From an uncultured Burkholderiales bacterium (GTDB taxonomy: Bacteria > Pseudomonadota > Gammaproteobacteria > Burkholderiales > Burkholderiaceae_C): a stretch of DNA of 64,000 nt. Shown one piece after another: positions 34,958 to 44,192 of the stretch (position 1 is its first letter; every line of letters begins with the position of its first letter). The stretch is taken from NCBI GenBank assembly GCA_903820745.1, contig CAIJIT010000139.1, positions 1 through 64,000 of the forward strand. Reading direction: 5' to 3'. A program made the translations under genes and the position numbers. Below the pieces are notes generated by a model. It did not search any database, was not told the origin of the DNA, and saw only the letters and a program-made list of their open reading frames with translations.

Positions 34958-35878
34958 TTATTGATTGACTGCCGCCTCGATCGTCTGGCGCAGCACCTTG
35001 GGGGCATAGAGCTGCACGAAATACAGCAAAGTCTCGGACAGGTGGACCTTGCGGCGGAAGCCGACATAAATCTTGTGCTGGCCGAATAATTCGCGCGCAT
35101 CGATCATCTTCAGGCCCGGATCCTGCGCCTCGTCGAATACCGTGCGCGCCAGAATGGCAATGCCGATGCCGGTTCGGACATAGGTTTTTATGACCTCGGA
35201 ATCGGCAGCGCTCAAGACGATATTGGGCGTGAGCTGTTCGCGCTGGAAGGCCTCGATAAGCTGCGAGCGCATTGAAAAATTCTGGTCATAGGCAATGATC
35301 GGAAACTCCGCCAACTTCCTGAGCGTGATTTTTTTCACCGCCAGCAAAGGATGACCGGCCGGCACGATGATGATCCGGTGCGATTCGTGGCAGGGGATGA
35401 ATACAAGCCCATCGAGCGGCTCAGCCGGAGCGGTGCTGATCAGGAAGTCAGCCGTTCCGTCGAGCGTCCAGCGCGTGATTTCTCCCAGATTCCCCTGCAA
35501 CAAGCGGATATGCGCATTTGGAAAACGCAGCATGAATTTTTCGATGATCGCCGGCAGCGTATATCTGGCGTGAGAATGGGTCGTGGCAATGGTTAATTTG
35601 CCGCCTTTGTTGGCGTTCAGATCGCGGCCGATGTTCTGGATGATCTGCGCATCCTGCAGCATTCTTTTCGCGACCGTGGCGATCTCGGTGCCCGCCACGG
35701 TCAGGCCCACCAAGCGGTTTTCCTTGCGCACGAAAATCTGCGTGCCCAGTTCGTCTTCAAGCATTCCCAGGGAGCGGCTGACACCCGATTGCGAAGTATG
35801 CAAGCTGCGCGCAGTCTCCGAAATGTTCAGCTGGCACTCGATCACCTGGGCCAGATACAACAACTGTTGAAGCTTCAT
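34958..35878 (-). CDS. LysR-family transcriptional regulator
   Basis: LysR-type regulator, 306 residues. The N-terminal helix-turn-helix is at residues 1-60 (LNISETARSLHTSQSGVSRS, LGMLEDELGTQIFVRKENRL in succession), followed by a periplasmic-binding-like effector domain of the CysB/Cbl style (KLTIATTHSHARYTLP). It lies at the downstream end of the acyl-CoA operon, same strand, 178 bases after the SDR gene, and may have its own promoter. A T-N11-A box upstream of the operon's first gene (46216) is a candidate target. It is next to the toxin-antitoxin island. Confidence 0.92.
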   Translation of the reverse strand: MKLQQLLYLAQVIECQLNISETARSLHTSQSGVSRSLGMLEDELGTQIFVRKENRLVGLTVAGTEIATVAKRMLQDAQIIQNIGRDLNANKGGKLTIATTHSHARYTLPAIIEKFMLRFPNAHIRLLQGNLGEITRWTLDGTADFLISTAPAEPLDGLVFIPCHESHRIIIVPAGHPLLAVKKITLRKLAEFPIIAYDQNFSMRSQLIEAFQREQLTPNIVLSAADSEVIKTYVRTGIGIAILARTVFDEAQDPGLKMIDARELFGQHKIYVGFRRKVHLSETLLYFVQLYAPKVLRQTIEAAVNQ

Positions 35879-36056
35879 GACGTAAACAGCCCTGCTGATG
35901 GAAATGCACGCCTCGCCCGTGCGCCGTCGAGACTCTACGTCATGCTGCCCATGTCATCGCAGGACAATTTCGCTCCAGCGGGTAAACCCGGCGCGGTGGG
36001 GGCCTGCGCCGATCGTGTACCGGGGCGCTATTGCGCCGGTTGGGCTGCGCAACCGA

Positions 36057-36980
36057 TCAGGGCAGCCAGCTTTTGAAAACATCGCGCGTGCGTTCCAGCG
36101 GGAAAAAGCTTGGTTTCAGCGCGGGCAGCATATGTTCGGCGATCGCTTCCGGCGTCCAGCCTCCGCCCATATGGATGCTGCGCGCGGGACGCATCTGGTT
36201 GAAAAGTATCAACTCATTGTTGCGGCTGTAAAAGACCTGGCCGGTGACGTCCTTGGCGGCGTCGCTGGCAAGAAAGACGACCAGCGGTGCGTTTTTCTCC
36301 GCGCCCACCTGCGGCCGCTTCCAGACGCGATCCTGCTGCTCCGGCGTGTTGGTCGGGATGGATTCGGTCATCCGGGTAAATGCCGTTGGGGCCACGCAAT
36401 TCGAGCGCACATGGTAGCGCGCCATGTCCAGCGCAATGCCTTTGGAAAGTCCGACCAGGCCGATTTTCATCGCGCCGTAATTGGCCTGCCCAACGCCACC
36501 GATCAGGCCCGAGGTCGAGGTGATGTGGACAAAGGATCCGCTCTCTTGCTTGCGGAAATACGGCGCCACCGCGCGGCTGACATAGAAGCTGCCGTTGAGC
36601 CCGACGCCGATGACCGCTTCCCAGTCTTCGGGCATCATTTTGTGAAAAATCACGTCGCGCAATACGGCGGCGTTGTTGACGACGCAATCGATACGCCCAT
36701 AGGTATCCATGGCCAATTCGGCGATTCGGCATGCACCGTCCCATTGCGCCACGCTTTCTGTGCTGACCACCGCCTGCCCGCCGGCCGCTGTGATCTGATC
36801 GACCGTGTCCTGGGCGGGGCCCAGGTCCCGACCCTCGCCATTGACCGATGTGCCGATGTCGTTGACCACCACTTTGGCCCCGCATGCCGCCATCATCTTG
36901 GCAATGGCTTGTCCGATGCCGCGGCCCGCGCCAGTCACGATGACAACTTTGTCCTGGACCATTCCAGCCTTCTTTTCCAT
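36057..36980 (-). CDS. Short-chain dehydrogenase/reductase, MFE-2-like
   Basis: NAD(P)-dependent SDR of 307 residues. It has the cofactor motif TGAGRGIGQAIAK, NNAAVL, and the longer coenzyme segment VVNDIGTSVNGEG seen in the 3-hydroxyacyl-CoA dehydrogenase domain of peroxisomal multifunctional enzyme 2. The catalytic tyrosine is in GQANYGAMKIGL, with lysine four residues on. GGAGAA precedes the ATG. As the last enzyme of the operon it may oxidise a 3-hydroxyacyl-CoA or a ring alcohol. Confidence 0.9.
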   Translation of the reverse strand: MEKKAGMVQDKVVIVTGAGRGIGQAIAKMMAACGAKVVVNDIGTSVNGEGRDLGPAQDTVDQITAAGGQAVVSTESVAQWDGACRIAELAMDTYGRIDCVVNNAAVLRDVIFHKMMPEDWEAVIGVGLNGSFYVSRAVAPYFRKQESGSFVHITSTSGLIGGVGQANYGAMKIGLVGLSKGIALDMARYHVRSNCVAPTAFTRMTESIPTNTPEQQDRVWKRPQVGAEKNAPLVVFLASDAAKDVTGQVFYSRNNELILFNQMRPARSIHMGGGWTPEAIAEHMLPALKPSFFPLERTRDVFKSWLP

Positions 36981-37058
36981 GGTTTTCTCCTTGAATTGCC
37001 GGAATTGCAGACAGGTCGCGCTTGATTCGAATCGCCCTTGAGGGCGAAATTCAGTGCC

Positions 37059-38075
37059 TTACTTGCCGGCCAAACCGGCCTGTTTGACGACGATGGCCCA
37101 TTGCGCGAGTTCATCCTTGATCTTTGTCGCGAACTGTTCCGGGGTCGAACCTTTGGCCTCAAGCCCGTTGGCCTTGAGCACCGCCGCGATATCGGGCAAC
37201 TTGAGAATGGCTGCGAACTCGGTTTGAAGTAAATCGACAATGGCTTTCGGTGTTCCCGCCGGCGCCATCACGCCATACCAGGAATTGACGTCGAAGCCCG
37301 GATAGAACTCGGAAATCGCCGGCATGGCGGGCAACAAGCCCGAACGCTCAAGTGTGGTGACGGCCAAGCCGCGCAGGCGGCCCGCTTCGGCATAAGACAT
37401 TGCGCCCGATATGCCGATGAAAGCCATGTCGATATGCCCGCCCAGCAGGTCATTGACGACGGGGCCTCCACCCTTGTAGGGGACGTGAGTCACATCGATG
37501 CCGGCCCTCGAGTTCAGCATCGCGCCGACCAGATGGCCCGCGCTGCCTGATCCAACCGAACCGTAGGTCAGCTTGCCAGGATTGCTCTTGGCATAGGCGA
37601 TCAGTTCCGGCAGGGTTTTGACCGGCAGGCCGTTGCGAACCAGCAGCATCAAGGCAGCCGAGTCGAGTTGGGTAATGGGCGCGAAATCCTTCACCGAGTC
37701 ATAGGGTAAATCGGCGCGCATGGCGGGATTGATGGCGACCGGTGCGAGGTAGGTGATCAGCAGGGTGTAGCCGTCCGGAGGCGATTTCGCCACAAAGGCG
37801 GAAGCGATCGCTCCATTCGCGCCGGCCCGGTTATCCAGCACCACCGCTTGTCCCAGGCGCTCACTCAGCTTGGCCATCACGGGCCTGGCAATGACGTCGA
37901 GCGGACCGCCAGGGGGCGATGTGCTGATGACCTTGATGGGCTTGTCCGGATAGTTGGGCGCCGCCGCTGCCGCGATGCTTGCGCTCAGGGCCAAGGTGGC
38001 CAAGGCGGCAAAGGCGAGGGAAATCTGGCTTGCCAGCGCCAGGCCTGCCGAAGTTCGGGCGATTCGCTTGAGCAT
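37059..38075 (-). CDS. Bug/TctC-family periplasmic receptor
   Basis: Exported Bug-family receptor of 338 residues. The long signal region (about 37 residues, with LALASQISLAFAALATLALS) precedes YPDKPIKVISTSPPGGPLDV. The glycine-rich loop is PPGGP rather than the common GGG, a mild departure that may reflect a different ligand. THVPYKGGGP is typical. AGGAGAA precedes the ATG. It sits between the thiolase-like gene and the SDR gene of the acyl-CoA operon. Confidence 0.9.
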   Translation of the reverse strand: MLKRIARTSAGLALASQISLAFAALATLALSASIAAAAAPNYPDKPIKVISTSPPGGPLDVIARPVMAKLSERLGQAVVLDNRAGANGAIASAFVAKSPPDGYTLLITYLAPVAINPAMRADLPYDSVKDFAPITQLDSAALMLLVRNGLPVKTLPELIAYAKSNPGKLTYGSVGSGSAGHLVGAMLNSRAGIDVTHVPYKGGGPVVNDLLGGHIDMAFIGISGAMSYAEAGRLRGLAVTTLERSGLLPAMPAISEFYPGFDVNSWYGVMAPAGTPKAIVDLLQTEFAAILKLPDIAAVLKANGLEAKGSTPEQFATKIKDELAQWAIVVKQAGLAGK

Positions 38076-38084
38076 CTTGTTCTC

Positions 38085-39233
38085 CTAAAGCGTGGCTTCG
38101 CTACCGAGCAGGACGGTGCATTGGCTGGAAAAATAGCCGCCGTTGCCGTGAGCCAGAGCGACGTCGCAAGCGCTGACCTGCCGCTGGCCCGCCACCCCTT
38201 GAATCTGCCGCGCGGCTTCGATGAGAATCAGCAGCCCGTACATGCCGGGATGGCAATAAGACAGCCCGCCTCCGTTCGTGTTGACCGGCAGCGAGCCTCC
38301 GGGCGCGATGCGTCCGCCACCGACGAAGCTGGCGCCTTCGCCCTTGGCGCAAAAGCCGAGGTCTTCCAAGAAAAGGATAGGCGTGATCGTGAAGGCGTCA
38401 TAGAGCTCGAGCACGTCCACATCCGCCGCCGAGAGGCCGGCCATGTCGTAGGCGCGCCGTCCTGAGTGGACCGCGGCGGTCTCGGTCAGGTTCGCCATAT
38501 TGGAGATATTTTGATGGCTCAAAGCCTCGCCGGCGCCGAGCACGTAAGCGGGTTTTTGCCGCAGATCCTTGGCGCGTTCGGCCGAGGTCAAAATAATCGC
38601 ACCGCCGCCATCGGTCACCAGGCAGCAGTCGCGCACGCTCAACGGGCTGCAGACCATGCGTGAATCGAGGACCTCTTGCCGGGTCAGCGGCTTTTTCTCC
38701 CACGCCGCGGGGTTCAGCAGCGCCCATTGACGGGCCGCTACCGCGACATCGGCAAGGTTCTCCCGCGTCGCGCCGTATTCATGCATATACCTTGAGGTCG
38801 CCAGAGCGTAGGCGGTGGGTGGCAGCCAAGGGCGATAGGGCGATTCATAGGGGTCATATTCCTCGCGCCGCACATTCGAGCGGCCCTGGCTGCGCTGCGT
38901 GCTGCCGTAGACCACCACCGCGACATTGCAAAGCCCTTGCCGGATGGCCGCCATCGCGTGCAGAACATGGGCCATGAACGATGAACCGCCGATCACGGTC
39001 GAATCGGAGTAGCGCGGCTGGATGCCCATGTACTGGCAATAGGTCAGCGTCGGCACGCGCAACTGCCCGGCCGCGGCGAAGACGCCGTCCACATCGCTCA
39101 ACTGCAAGCCGCAGTCCGCCAAGGCGCGATGCGTGGCCTGAGCCATCAGATCGACGGGTGACAAGCCGGGTGCAACGGCGCCCAGATCTGATTCGGCGGT
39201 TCCGACAATCGCTATCGATCCTCTGAGCGTCAT
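38085..39233 (-). CDS. Thiolase-like / lipid-transfer-type protein, second retro-aldolase candidate
   Basis: Thiolase-fold SCP-2-like protein, 382 residues. At the nucleophile position the sequence is SDSTVIGGSSFMAHVLHAM, with no cysteine. The shared LELYDAFTITPIL and VNTNGGGLSY segments match the other thiolase-like protein at 18180. It follows the DUF35 gene by two bases, so the two form a pair. With the acyl-CoA dehydrogenases and hydratase upstream, a retro-aldol release of a short carbonyl compound from a branched acyl-CoA is the best-supported guess. Confidence 0.84.
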   Translation of the reverse strand: MTLRGSIAIVGTAESDLGAVAPGLSPVDLMAQATHRALADCGLQLSDVDGVFAAAGQLRVPTLTYCQYMGIQPRYSDSTVIGGSSFMAHVLHAMAAIRQGLCNVAVVVYGSTQRSQGRSNVRREEYDPYESPYRPWLPPTAYALATSRYMHEYGATRENLADVAVAARQWALLNPAAWEKKPLTRQEVLDSRMVCSPLSVRDCCLVTDGGGAIILTSAERAKDLRQKPAYVLGAGEALSHQNISNMANLTETAAVHSGRRAYDMAGLSAADVDVLELYDAFTITPILFLEDLGFCAKGEGASFVGGGRIAPGGSLPVNTNGGGLSYCHPGMYGLLILIEAARQIQGVAGQRQVSACDVALAHGNGGYFSSQCTVLLGSEATL

Positions 39234-39235
39234 GG

Positions 39236-39625
39236 TCAGCTCACCTGCAAAAGGGTAAAGACGGGATAAGGCGGCTGCTCGCCGCCGCCAGGATGCATCC
39301 GCACCTTGACCCGGGTGCCAATCTGAACGTTTTCGGGTGGCAGATCTTCGACCCGGCTCATCATTCTGAAGCCCTCGTCGACATCAATCAGCGCCACGTT
39401 GTACGGCGTCTGGTCTTTGCGATAGACCGTCGTGGTGGCATAAACCGTTCCCAGGCCGGCGCTTTCGCGCCATTCCAGATCGGCCGATCCGGAGACCGGG
39501 GCGATCACGCGCGGGTAGAAAAATGCGCGTCCCGTGCTGGCATCAACCTGGTAGGCCAGCTTGCCTTCCCGGCAGTAGGCGAGGTAGGTATTCAGCGGTG
39601 AAGCTGGCGGTTCAATGTTTTGCAT
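39236..39625 (-). CDS. DUF35-like OB-fold protein lacking the zinc ribbon cysteines
   Basis: OB-fold partner protein of 129 residues. The start at 39625 has GAGGG upstream. The region that would be a zinc ribbon reads YCREGKLAYQVDASTGRAFF, so the two CxxC pairs are lost, while the shape of the segment (ending FYPRVIAP) is kept. The OB-fold part has YNVALIDVDEGFRMMSRV, as in the family. It overlaps the acyl-CoA synthetase gene and pairs with the thiolase-like gene downstream. Confidence 0.8.
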   Translation of the reverse strand: MQNIEPPASPLNTYLAYCREGKLAYQVDASTGRAFFYPRVIAPVSGSADLEWRESAGLGTVYATTTVYRKDQTPYNVALIDVDEGFRMMSRVEDLPPENVQIGTRVKVRMHPGGGEQPPYPVFTLLQVS

Positions 39626-41780
39626 GCTTACCCTCAAGCTGGTTTTGCAGAACAATCAAGGCATCGGCCACATAAGCGCCGTCACCCTCGTGCGACACCA
39701 AGACCGGATTGATGTCGATTTCGGCGATCTGGTCGCGATGCTCGTGAGCGACTTGCGCGACGCGGACGAGCATTTCGGCGAGGGCGGCAATATCGGCATG
39801 TGGCTGTCCGCGATAGCCGGTCAGCAGTGGATAGGACTTCAATTCCTGCAGCATGCTGCGGGCCTGCGGCAGATCGAACGGGGCGAAGCGATACGAGACA
39901 TCGCGAATCAGTTCGACGAAGACGCCGCCCAGGCCCACCATGACGAGCGGACCGAAGCAGGGGTCGTTGCGCACGCCAATGATGACTTCGACGCCCTTCA
40001 ACTGGCGCTGCACCAGCAAGCCATCGATCTGCGCTTGCGGCGCCAGGCGGCCGATCGCGGCCAGCATGTTCGACGCAGATTCCTTCAGCTGATCCAGGCT
40101 GGTGATATCAAGCACCACGCCGCCGACTTCGGTTTTGTGAAGGATGTCCGGCGAGCTGATCTTCAGAACCAGCGGGCCCTTGAAAGGCAATGCATCCAAG
40201 CGGGCCAGCTCTTTCGGACTGAGCAGGATTTCCGGTACCGGCGTGATGCCCGCCTGGTCGAAAAAACGCTTGGCAGCGTATTCGTTGATGACGCCCTGCG
40301 CGTTGGCAGCGGGCAAGGCGCTGATCACCGTGGCGGGCGTAGCGGCCGCAGCAGCCGCAGCATCGGCCGGCCGATATTGCCGCTGGCGCTGCGCGAACTT
40401 GGCCAGCGCTGCCGCGGCAAAGGTCGCGCGGCCCGGCGTGGCATGCCAGGAGATATGCAGCCTTTCCAGCGCGAGGATTTCCTGGTTGTTGCGGTCCGGC
40501 GGCGCGCCCCAGGCGACGAGGATAGGTTTGCCGCTGCTGGCCTGGATGTTGGCGAGAATTTCGAGCTGTTCGCCTTTGGCCAGGGTCTGCGCGGCGCGCA
40601 TCAGGATCAGGTCGACGTTGGGGTCTTCGGCGACGATCCTGACCGCCCGGTTGAAATGTGAAGCGTCGTTCAATACCTGGGCCGTCAGATCGAAGGGGTT
40701 GTCCAGCGTGGCATATTCCGGCAAGAATTCCCTGAGCGCGACATCGCTGCCTGGAGTCAATGTGCTCAGGGCAAGGCCGGACTGTTCGCAGCAATCGGCA
40801 AACAACACACCGGCGCCACCCGACACCGTGATGATCGCGGCGCGGTTTCCCGCCGGCAGCTTGCGCGAGCCAAAGGCGCGAGCGATGTCGATCAGGTCCT
40901 CGACTTCATGAATTTCAATGAAGGCGCCGGTTGCGAAGGCAGTGCGGTAAAACTGGTAGTCGGAGGTGACGTTTGCCGTGTGCGAAGCGGCTGCCTGCCG
41001 GCCCCGGTCGGAGTTGCCCACTTTCCAGACCAGGATCGGCTTGCCCAGCGCCAGCGCGCGCTCGCCAAGCCGGCGCAGGCGTTGGCCGTCCCGGATGCCT
41101 TCGAGATAGGTCGCGACGATTTTGATATCGTCCTGCTCGATGAAATATTCAAGAAAATCCAAGGTCCCCAAGTCTGTTTCATTGCCGGTCGAGACAACAT
41201 AGTTGAAGCCGATCCCGGCATATTGCGCATGGCCCAGCACGCCGTAGCCAAATCCACCGCTTTGGCTGACCAGGGCCAGCTCGCCCGGGCGAAGCGCGTT
41301 GTTCAGAAAAATCGCGCCGAAGCCGCAGAGGGCGCGATTGCGCAAGTTCATGATGCCCTGGCAGTTGGGGCCGACGACGCGAACGCCGCTGACCCGGATC
41401 GCCGCTTCGAGCTCAGCCTGCGCCTGGGCCCCTTTTGCGCCGATTTCGTTGAAGCCCGCCGAGAGCACGACAGCGAATGAAATGCCGGCCTTGCCACAGG
41501 CGAGCAGGGTCGCCGGCACATGGCTGCCGCCGATGCAGATGATGGCGACATCGCAGGGCTGGGGCAAATCACCGACCGAGTGGTAGCAGGCCAGGTCTTC
41601 GACCGACTCGTACTTGCTGTTGACCGGATAAATCGCGCCGGCGTAACCGTTGACGCGCAGCGCCGCCAAGGCCTGGGCGCCGATGCGTCCCTTGCCTGGC
41701 GACGCGCCGATGACGGCGATGCCGCGGGGGTTGAACAGCCGGAACAAATCCGGTCCGATGGAGGGGGAGGCGTTGGACAC
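39612..41780 (-). CDS. Acyl-CoA synthetase, ADP-forming type (fused alpha-beta)
   Basis: NDP-forming acyl-CoA synthetase of 722 residues, with both subunit types in one chain. The CoA-binding domain opens with GIAVIGASPGKGRIG near residue 18. A succinyl-CoA-ligase-like domain follows (VSGGAGVLFADCCEQSGL near 330). The C-terminal ATP-grasp domain includes LVLKISSPDILHKTEVGG and ends near VNPVLV. It makes acyl-CoA from acid, ATP and CoA, so the operon can activate its own substrate. It lies 27 bases after an acyl-CoA dehydrogenase gene. Confidence 0.9.
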   Translation of the reverse strand: MSNASPSIGPDLFRLFNPRGIAVIGASPGKGRIGAQALAALRVNGYAGAIYPVNSKYESVEDLACYHSVGDLPQPCDVAIICIGGSHVPATLLACGKAGISFAVVLSAGFNEIGAKGAQAQAELEAAIRVSGVRVVGPNCQGIMNLRNRALCGFGAIFLNNALRPGELALVSQSGGFGYGVLGHAQYAGIGFNYVVSTGNETDLGTLDFLEYFIEQDDIKIVATYLEGIRDGQRLRRLGERALALGKPILVWKVGNSDRGRQAAASHTANVTSDYQFYRTAFATGAFIEIHEVEDLIDIARAFGSRKLPAGNRAAIITVSGGAGVLFADCCEQSGLALSTLTPGSDVALREFLPEYATLDNPFDLTAQVLNDASHFNRAVRIVAEDPNVDLILMRAAQTLAKGEQLEILANIQASSGKPILVAWGAPPDRNNQEILALERLHISWHATPGRATFAAAALAKFAQRQRQYRPADAAAAAAATPATVISALPAANAQGVINEYAAKRFFDQAGITPVPEILLSPKELARLDALPFKGPLVLKISSPDILHKTEVGGVVLDITSLDQLKESASNMLAAIGRLAPQAQIDGLLVQRQLKGVEVIIGVRNDPCFGPLVMVGLGGVFVELIRDVSYRFAPFDLPQARSMLQELKSYPLLTGYRGQPHADIAALAEMLVRVAQVAHEHRDQIAEIDINPVLVSHEGDGAYVADALIVLQNQLEGKHAKH

Positions 41781-41807
41781 GAGAGTTCTATGCGGCCGGA
41801 TCGGCCA

Positions 41808-42971
41808 TCAATGTGAAGGCAAGGCGAGCACGTTGCGGGCGATCAGGTTGCGCTGAATTTCGCTGCTGCCCGCACCAATCGTGACCCAGCGCGCTGTAAA
41901 GAACGGGCTGACCAGGTCGACTTTTTCGCCGCCCATATCGTGATCGCCCGGGATGGACGAGTACTCGCCGCTGGACTCGAACATCAGGTCGGCGATGCGT
42001 TGCAATGTTTCGGTGGCCCAGATTTTCAGCATCGACACTTCGGTGCCCAAGGTTCCGCCTTGCTTGATGACTTCCACGTAACGCCGATAGGCAGCTGACA
42101 AATCGGCAACATCGGCACTGACCTGGGCGAACCGGTCAACGAATCCCTGATCGTTGAACAGGCCGCGCTGACGGGCGGTCAGCTCCAGGCGCCCCAGCAC
42201 ATATTGGCAACGCTTCGGGCTGCCGGTAAAAATGCGCTCGAAGCCCAGCAGGGCCTTGGCCAGCGTCCAGCCTTGATTGATTTCTCCGACCAGATTGCCG
42301 CGCGGGACGCGGACGTCGTCCAGGAAAACCTGGCAAAACTCCTCATGGCCGGCCAGGTTGCGGATCGGACAGATGGTCACTCCGGCCACGCGCAAGTCGA
42401 TCAACAAAAAACTGATGCCGGCCTGCTTCTTGACGTTCGGATCGGTGCGCACCAGCGCAAACATATGGGTGGCGTCCTGCGCCAGCGTGGTCCATATTTT
42501 CTGGCCATTGACGACGAATTCGTCGCCTTCCAACACCGCGCGCGTTTGTACGCTGGCCAGGTCGGAGCCCGTGTTCGGTTCGGAATATCCCTGGCACCAG
42601 ATATGTTCGAAGGACAGAATTTTCGGCAAATAGAACTGCTTTTGCTCGGTTGATCCGAACTTGATCAGCAGCGGCCCGACATTGACCACGCCCATGTCCG
42701 GCGCACGGCCGACGCCGGCGCGTTCTTGTTCCTCCATGAAGATCACCAGTTTGCTGGCGTCCAGTCCCATGCCGCCGTATTCAAGCGGCCAATTCGGCGC
42801 GATCCAGCCCTTTTGATGCAATGTCTGCGTCCAGTCGCGAATTTCGCTCCAGCGGAAACGGCGCAGTTGGTGCCGAAGTTCGTCGGGATAGGCCGATTCG
42901 AAGAATTCCCGCAACTGCATGCGAAAATCATCGTCAGGCAGGGAGTTCAGTTCAGCAACTGTTGTCGTCAT
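41808..42971 (-). CDS. Acyl-CoA dehydrogenase, catalytic subunit candidate
   Basis: Flavin acyl-CoA dehydrogenase, 387 residues, introducing a 2,3 double bond. FAD segments are CQGYSEPNTGSDLASVQTRA and KIWTTLAQDATHM. The glutamate of the common YEG motif is alanine here (IGAGSSEIQRN), but E245 in LLGFERIF sits where isovaleryl-CoA dehydrogenase keeps its base, so it should be active. I use the ATG at 42971, preceded by AAGG; a longer open frame to 43193 overlaps the previous gene. It is adjacent to a second dehydrogenase gene, suggesting a heteromer. Confidence 0.9.
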   Translation of the reverse strand: MTTTVAELNSLPDDDFRMQLREFFESAYPDELRHQLRRFRWSEIRDWTQTLHQKGWIAPNWPLEYGGMGLDASKLVIFMEEQERAGVGRAPDMGVVNVGPLLIKFGSTEQKQFYLPKILSFEHIWCQGYSEPNTGSDLASVQTRAVLEGDEFVVNGQKIWTTLAQDATHMFALVRTDPNVKKQAGISFLLIDLRVAGVTICPIRNLAGHEEFCQVFLDDVRVPRGNLVGEINQGWTLAKALLGFERIFTGSPKRCQYVLGRLELTARQRGLFNDQGFVDRFAQVSADVADLSAAYRRYVEVIKQGGTLGTEVSMLKIWATETLQRIADLMFESSGEYSSIPGDHDMGGEKVDLVSPFFTARWVTIGAGSSEIQRNLIARNVLALPSH

Positions 42972-42996
42972 GATCGGTAGCCTTGGCATGCGGGCG

Positions 42997-44118
42997 CTAT
43001 TGGAGGTAGGTGGCGCGGAAGTATTCGCGTCGTTGCCGGGTTCCGTTGCCCAGCCAGGCCGACAGCACCATCGCGCGTTTGACCAGACATCCCAGGTCGT
43101 ATTCGTCCGTGTAGCCGATGGCGCCGTGCAACTGGACCGAGTCCTTGACGATGCGTAGCGCGGCGTCAGAGCATCTGGCCTTGGCGCGCGCAACCGTCGC
43201 GACCAATTCCGCTCCGTTCAAGCCAGCGGCGACTGCTTCGAGCGCTTCACTCAGGACCGAAAAACTCAGATCTTTCTGCACGAACATGTCGGCCGCCTTG
43301 TGCTGCAGAGCTTGGAAGCTGCCGATGGCCTGCCCGAACTGGACGCGGGTACGCATGTACTCCAGCGTCAATTTCAGCGCCGCAGACATCACGCCATAGA
43401 GCTCGGCACTGGCTGACAAGGTCCCGTAGACAAGCGCCTTGTCGAGGATTCGCGCGACTTCCTTGCCGCTGGCAAGAACCTGCGTGACCGGTGCGTCGCT
43501 CAGGCTGATGGTTTGATAGCAGGTACCGTCGACGGCATATTCATCGCCGCGCTCAATCCCCGGGGCCTGCGCGGCCACAAGACAGAGGCTGGTGGTGCCC
43601 TGGTTGGCCGCGACCACAATGTAGAAATCCGGTTGCCCATCGGAGACGATCAGGGTCTTCCGACCATTGACGACTAGTTCGTCGCCTGGGCCGCTGAGCG
43701 CGGTCTCGAGACGTTCGGCCTCGTCGGGGAAGCGAGTCTCCTTCCAGGCCAGCGCGTAGCAGCGCTGTGCACTCATCAGGTCGCTCAAATGGGACGCGAT
43801 GTCAGCACCCTTGCTTTCGCTCAAGACCACCGAGCTCATCACAGCGCAAGCGGAAAAAGGCGAGGCTACGGCGATGCGTCCCAGCTCCTCGGAAATGACC
43901 GCCATTTCGCGCACGCCCAGACCGACCCCGCCCAGATCTTCAGGAACCAGCACGCCCAGCCAGCCCTGGTCTGCGAAGGCCTGCCAAAGTGCCTCGGACT
44001 GTTCTCTTGAGCCGCGCTGTATCGCGCGGGCCAGGTTCATGCCGCCCAGTTTCTGCAACGCCGTTTTCGATGCGCTCGAGAGCATCGAGCGGGTTTCGTC
44101 GTCCACCGTGGAATTCAT
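42997..44118 (-). CDS. Acyl-CoA dehydrogenase-like protein, probable non-catalytic partner
   Basis: Acyl-CoA dehydrogenase-fold protein, 373 residues. It has the family's helix bundle (VPEDLGGVGLGVREMAVISE, and VQFGQAIGSFQALQHKAADM) but neither usual catalytic glutamate: the YEG site reads GNGTRQR and the FER site reads near ALVYGTLS. The loss of both bases suggests it serves as the partner subunit of the dehydrogenase at 41808, as in the alpha2-beta2 steroid dehydrogenases. It begins 74 bases after the hydratase gene. Confidence 0.87.
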   Translation of the reverse strand: MNSTVDDETRSMLSSASKTALQKLGGMNLARAIQRGSREQSEALWQAFADQGWLGVLVPEDLGGVGLGVREMAVISEELGRIAVASPFSACAVMSSVVLSESKGADIASHLSDLMSAQRCYALAWKETRFPDEAERLETALSGPGDELVVNGRKTLIVSDGQPDFYIVVAANQGTTSLCLVAAQAPGIERGDEYAVDGTCYQTISLSDAPVTQVLASGKEVARILDKALVYGTLSASAELYGVMSAALKLTLEYMRTRVQFGQAIGSFQALQHKAADMFVQKDLSFSVLSEALEAVAAGLNGAELVATVARAKARCSDAALRIVKDSVQLHGAIGYTDEYDLGCLVKRAMVLSAWLGNGTRQRREYFRATYLQ

Positions 44119-44192
44119 GCTTGCGCCTTCAAATCAGGAAAACAGGGCTTTTTTGATCGACCTTGATCGTCCGAGCCGCCGGCAGACGGCCT

